Assembly (NCBI GenBank): GCA_021229015.1
Contig: CM037780.1
Span: 64,395,354 to 64,459,353, forward strand
Reading direction: 5' to 3'
Origin: Solen grandis
Lineage: Eukaryota > Mollusca > Bivalvia > Adapedonta > Solenidae
DNA: 64,000 bases
The notes beneath the pieces are model-generated. The model saw nothing but the letters and a program-made list of their open reading frames with translations, was not told where the DNA came from and searched no databases. Within the stretch, counting starts at the first letter, position 1, and each line of letters begins with the position of its first letter. This document shows positions 61,262-64,000 of the stretch, piece by piece. The position numbers and the translations under genes were made by a program.

Positions 61262-61900
61262 AATTCAGAACAGAACTTTATTTATCACCCTAGTATACAG
61301 TGTATACAACACGGAGAATTGCACAAATAATCAATGAGCATAAAGCAACATATTGGTTTTGGTTTTGTACAGATATTAAGACAAATAAGGTGTATATAGT
61401 ACTACTAGTAGTAATGGTGGAGGTAGTGGTAGTAGTAGTAGAAGTAGTGAGAAAGGATAATTGATTATAATCTGTCCTTTGTCTTTGGAGTTCATTCTCT
61501 TTTTTTTTAATTTAAAAACATTATAGTTTCATTAAATAAAATAGGGTTTTACAATTGTCTTTCTGTCTTCTGTTAAAATATTACACCCGAAAAGATAATG
61601 GATATCGTCCCCTTTTCTATTGACGCAATGTGGACAAAATCGTTGATTTATATATATAGTGGACCTCGATTCCATTTGCCTGTTTCTACTTGTATTTTAT
61701 GATTACGCGTTCTAAATTTAATTAAACGATTTAAATATCTAGTTGGAGTTTTTATCAAATAATCTTCAAAACTGAATTTTGTTTTGTATATTCCATAAAA
61801 TGAATTATTAATAAAGCTGTTGACAAGATTGTACCACTCATTTATTAACTTTTTTTTTTCGTTTTTTGTCATTTAGATTTAACCATTTCGGATTAAAATT
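61262..61900 (-). pseudogene. LINE reverse-transcriptase 3' fragment, frameshifted
   Basis: The minus strand first reads, up to 61648, ...FSFEDYLIKTP..LNRLIKFRTRNHKIQVETGKW. After a frame change and stop it reads QRFCPHCVNRKGDDIHYLFGCN, the Cys-His cluster (C-x2-C..D-x-H-x4-C) found at the C-terminus of many animal LINE polyproteins. The 3' UTR carries a GTA microsatellite (about 61400-61446) and ends in an AATAAAG/ttctgttctg tail at 61262. The reading frame is broken and the 5' part is missing, so the element is dead. Its 3' end faces that of the copy at 60935-61030. Confidence 0.72.
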
Positions 61901-62582
61901 CGATTGGTTACTCCATATTGATCAGATTATTGCACAATGTATATTTGTCTTAACATCTTAGGTCATCCACAACAGTTTCATATCATAAATTCAATGAAGC
62001 AAAATGTGCAGTAATTAAGACACAGCGGTCACATACATCACGCCAGCATGTGTTCAGACTTCTTCACAAGGAACAGTATAAAGAGCGAGTTTCAAACCTA
62101 TGGAAGACTAAGTGACTGTAAGTCAGTAGCCATATCCGCTCGAACATGAAAGCCCGGCCCAAGGTATACGTTTTCAGTCAGATATTTATAACATAACACA
62201 TCCTTTATATACCAATATTGATCATGGTCAAGTTCTTGTCAAACAGTTTTCTCACTTTCAGGCAAATCATTAATACTCTCAGAATGAGGCTACTGATATT
62301 GAGGATAGTGCCAGAACAAACCGGATATGTACAAGATGTTAACGTATCATTTGGTTTACATTCATATAAAAAGCTTTTGAAGTAAGATTTGCTAAATGGA
62401 ACGGTTCTAACTACATGTAATGGGAATTTCTTGGAAATTGAACAGCCATTTTTTTAAAGGGATAGAGAGAGAAATTTATGGAATAAATATCATATCTGAT
62501 TAAGACATCGTGCACACTTTATATGTATTTTTATTTCATGATTATACTCTCAATATCTTGAGGGATAATGGTGTCATGAAAC

Positions 62583-62961
62583 ATGGAAGATAATTCGTCA
62601 TTCTCGTTAGGAATACCTGCAACAAGCGGTCTTGTGTTAACCCTCGATAAGGAAGTTAAAGTTGACATTGCCAAACACCTGCTAATCATCACAGGATCTG
62701 TCATGATTCTGGTGTTTTGTTGTTCCATTGTACTAAATATCGTCATTTTGGACGCCCTGTTATCATCAAAGCTGAAAAATGTGCCGATCAACAGATTGAT
62801 TGCTTCTTTAGTGTTGATTGAAATTCTAATTAGAACCACAGGGGCGCCGATGATTGTGACATCGGTTTTCGCGGAAAGGTGGCTGTACGGGCACAGCGGA
62901 TGTATATTCTACGCCTTTTCAATGACATTGTTAGGAGTGACGTCCACTTCAATTCTTGCCG
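62583..62961 (+). CDS. Opsin-like class A GPCR, first coding exon
   Basis: ATG at 62583 (A at -3, G at +4) starts 126 codons plus one base, ending at a ...GCCG|GTATTT donor (phase 1). The short N-terminus has a glycosylation site N4. TM1 is about 32-57 (N52 at 1.50), TM2 68-92 and TM3 from about 104. The block RWLYGHSGCIFYAF..LLGVTSTSILA matches the opsin pattern RW-x-FG-x2-GC-x2-Y-x-F..G-x2-S-x3-LA. C107 is the conserved disulfide cysteine, and Y110 occupies the retinal counter-ion position (3.28), where many invertebrate opsins have Tyr. Position 2.50 is Glu (E80) rather than Asp, which is unusual. The retinal-binding Lys of TM7 is not in this window, so light sensing is inferred. Other class A receptors are possible. 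The frame after the donor runs into a (TTTA)n repeat. Confidence 0.72.
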
Positions 62962-63814
62962 GTATTTATTTATTTATTTATTTATTCATTTAATTTGATC
63001 ACTTTAAAACATCTATGCCAAAATATGACCTATTTTTTTTTATCATTGTTGACTGCTGTATTTTGCCTAATTTCTAACTCATGGCCACATCTAAATTATT
63101 CACTTAATTACCGCTTTTCAGAATAAAGTTGCGAAAAGGTCACAAAAGGAGGTTACATTAAAATATTTGTGTTGTGTTTGCACACACATGCGCTTCTTGA
63201 GCATGAAATAAACAAATATATTCGTATACATTGTATTCCTTTACCTTAGACATAATAGCCTGCCAGAGATATGAAACGGTCCGAAATAACGTATTTGCTC
63301 GTGACGAGAAAAACAGGTGAACGAGATTTGAACGAGATCTAACACCTTGCAGACGCCATTATCACTTCTGAAACATCTGCGGTCTAATGACAGATAAACA
63401 TTAGATTTGTATTTGGTTTTATTAGAATTAAATTGAAAAAAACTCAGTATTCAAATCAGTCTTAATAAAATAAAATTAAAGTACGTTAACCATAATAGAT
63501 TGCATTTGTTTGAGTTTTTATATGTCAAAACTGATGCCTTGTTCGGACAATTTATTAATGACTTCTTTTTATTCTTTTTATCATTGTTTTAGATAGATAT
63601 GATCGATTTATTTACATTCGTTTTTTAATTCATATCGATTTATTAATCTATCGCAATTAACTTGAATTACGAGGATAATTGTATTCTGATAGTAATGAAA
63701 TATAACTAAATAAAGGTGATAAAATGACTGGCAGTTTATGCCTTAGAGCACTTTTGTTTTCTTATAGAAAATAATCCCATAAAATAAATATATGTATATT
63801 CTAATTTGTCTGAT
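62962..63814 (+). other. First intron of the opsin-like gene (partial)
   Basis: AT-rich, starting with (TTTA)n. No convincing second exon is seen. Confidence 0.5.
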
Positions 63815-64000
63815 TGTTGGGTTTAATGTCCCACCGACAGTATTTCAGACATTTGGAGACTATGTCTGCTTGAGACAGATGTAGTCCTGCTACACTACAG
63901 CATCACTCCGTAAGACACCCACTCACATTATTCTTACACCGGACAAACCAGTTCCGGAAATACATTTATATGCTGAGCGTCAAGCAAGGAATCTATACCA
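63815..64000 (-). mobile_element. SINE family B, running off the window
   Basis: It starts with ttgggtttaatgtcccaccg and acagtatttcagacatttgg and continues to tatatgctgagcgtcaagca. It is colinear with the 33818 copy; the head lies beyond the window. Confidence 0.88.

Noticed and set aside
63593..63662. Possible second exon of the opsin-like gene after ttgttttag
   Set aside because: A phase-1 join would give D-R-Y after the TM3 block, but about four residues expected between LA and DRY are missing. The frame stops after about 23 codons without a donor.

Overview
This is animal nuclear DNA, most likely from a bivalve mollusc. Four things point that way: AT-rich, gene-poor sequence with long introns and two 100-N assembly gaps (2401-2500, 52501-52600); tRNA-headed SINEs whose 3' end reads about TGAAATACTGTCG..ACG.TAAACCC; a palindromic TTAA-flanked MITE; and an intronless Cys-loop receptor subunit of the kind expanded in molluscs. 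The species cannot be fixed from the sequence; a heterodont clam is my best guess.

Only a few genes are supportable. (1) Minus strand 11660-11970: an ankyrin-repeat exon, probably the first coding exon, ending in a consensus GTAAGT donor. (2) Plus strand 29084-30466: a complete 460-residue single-exon nicotinic-receptor-like subunit with signal peptide, Cys-loop and four membrane segments, but no vicinal cysteines. (3) Plus strand 53084-55748: a two-exon SWIM zinc finger / YqaJ nuclease protein (643 residues) with an eroded PHD-like C-terminus and an ETS+YY1 promoter motif pair just upstream. (4) Minus strand 57419-57500: tRNA-Ser(AGA) with a Pol III terminator. (5) Plus strand 62583-62961: the first coding exon of an opsin-like GPCR whose remainder lies beyond the window.

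Layout: 1-29 kb is largely gene-free and holds three copies of the TTAA MITE, many SINE pieces and the ankyrin exon. 29-30.6 kb is the receptor gene. 31-50 kb is a gene desert with two TSD-flanked or recognisable full SINEs, a 52/53-bp minisatellite grown inside a SINE, a 78-bp tandem array next to another SINE, and several GC-richer islands without coding evidence that may be regulatory. 50-56 kb holds LINE/MITE remnants and the YqaJ gene. 57-64 kb holds the tRNA, microsatellites, two LINE 3' ends facing each other and the opsin-like exon.

The genes look functionally unrelated. The strongest unexplained signals are repeated tandem expansion inside one SINE family, the SWIM-YqaJ gene with its decayed PHD finger, and the cluster of non-coding islands. 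No database search was possible, so family names rest on motifs and alignment by eye.
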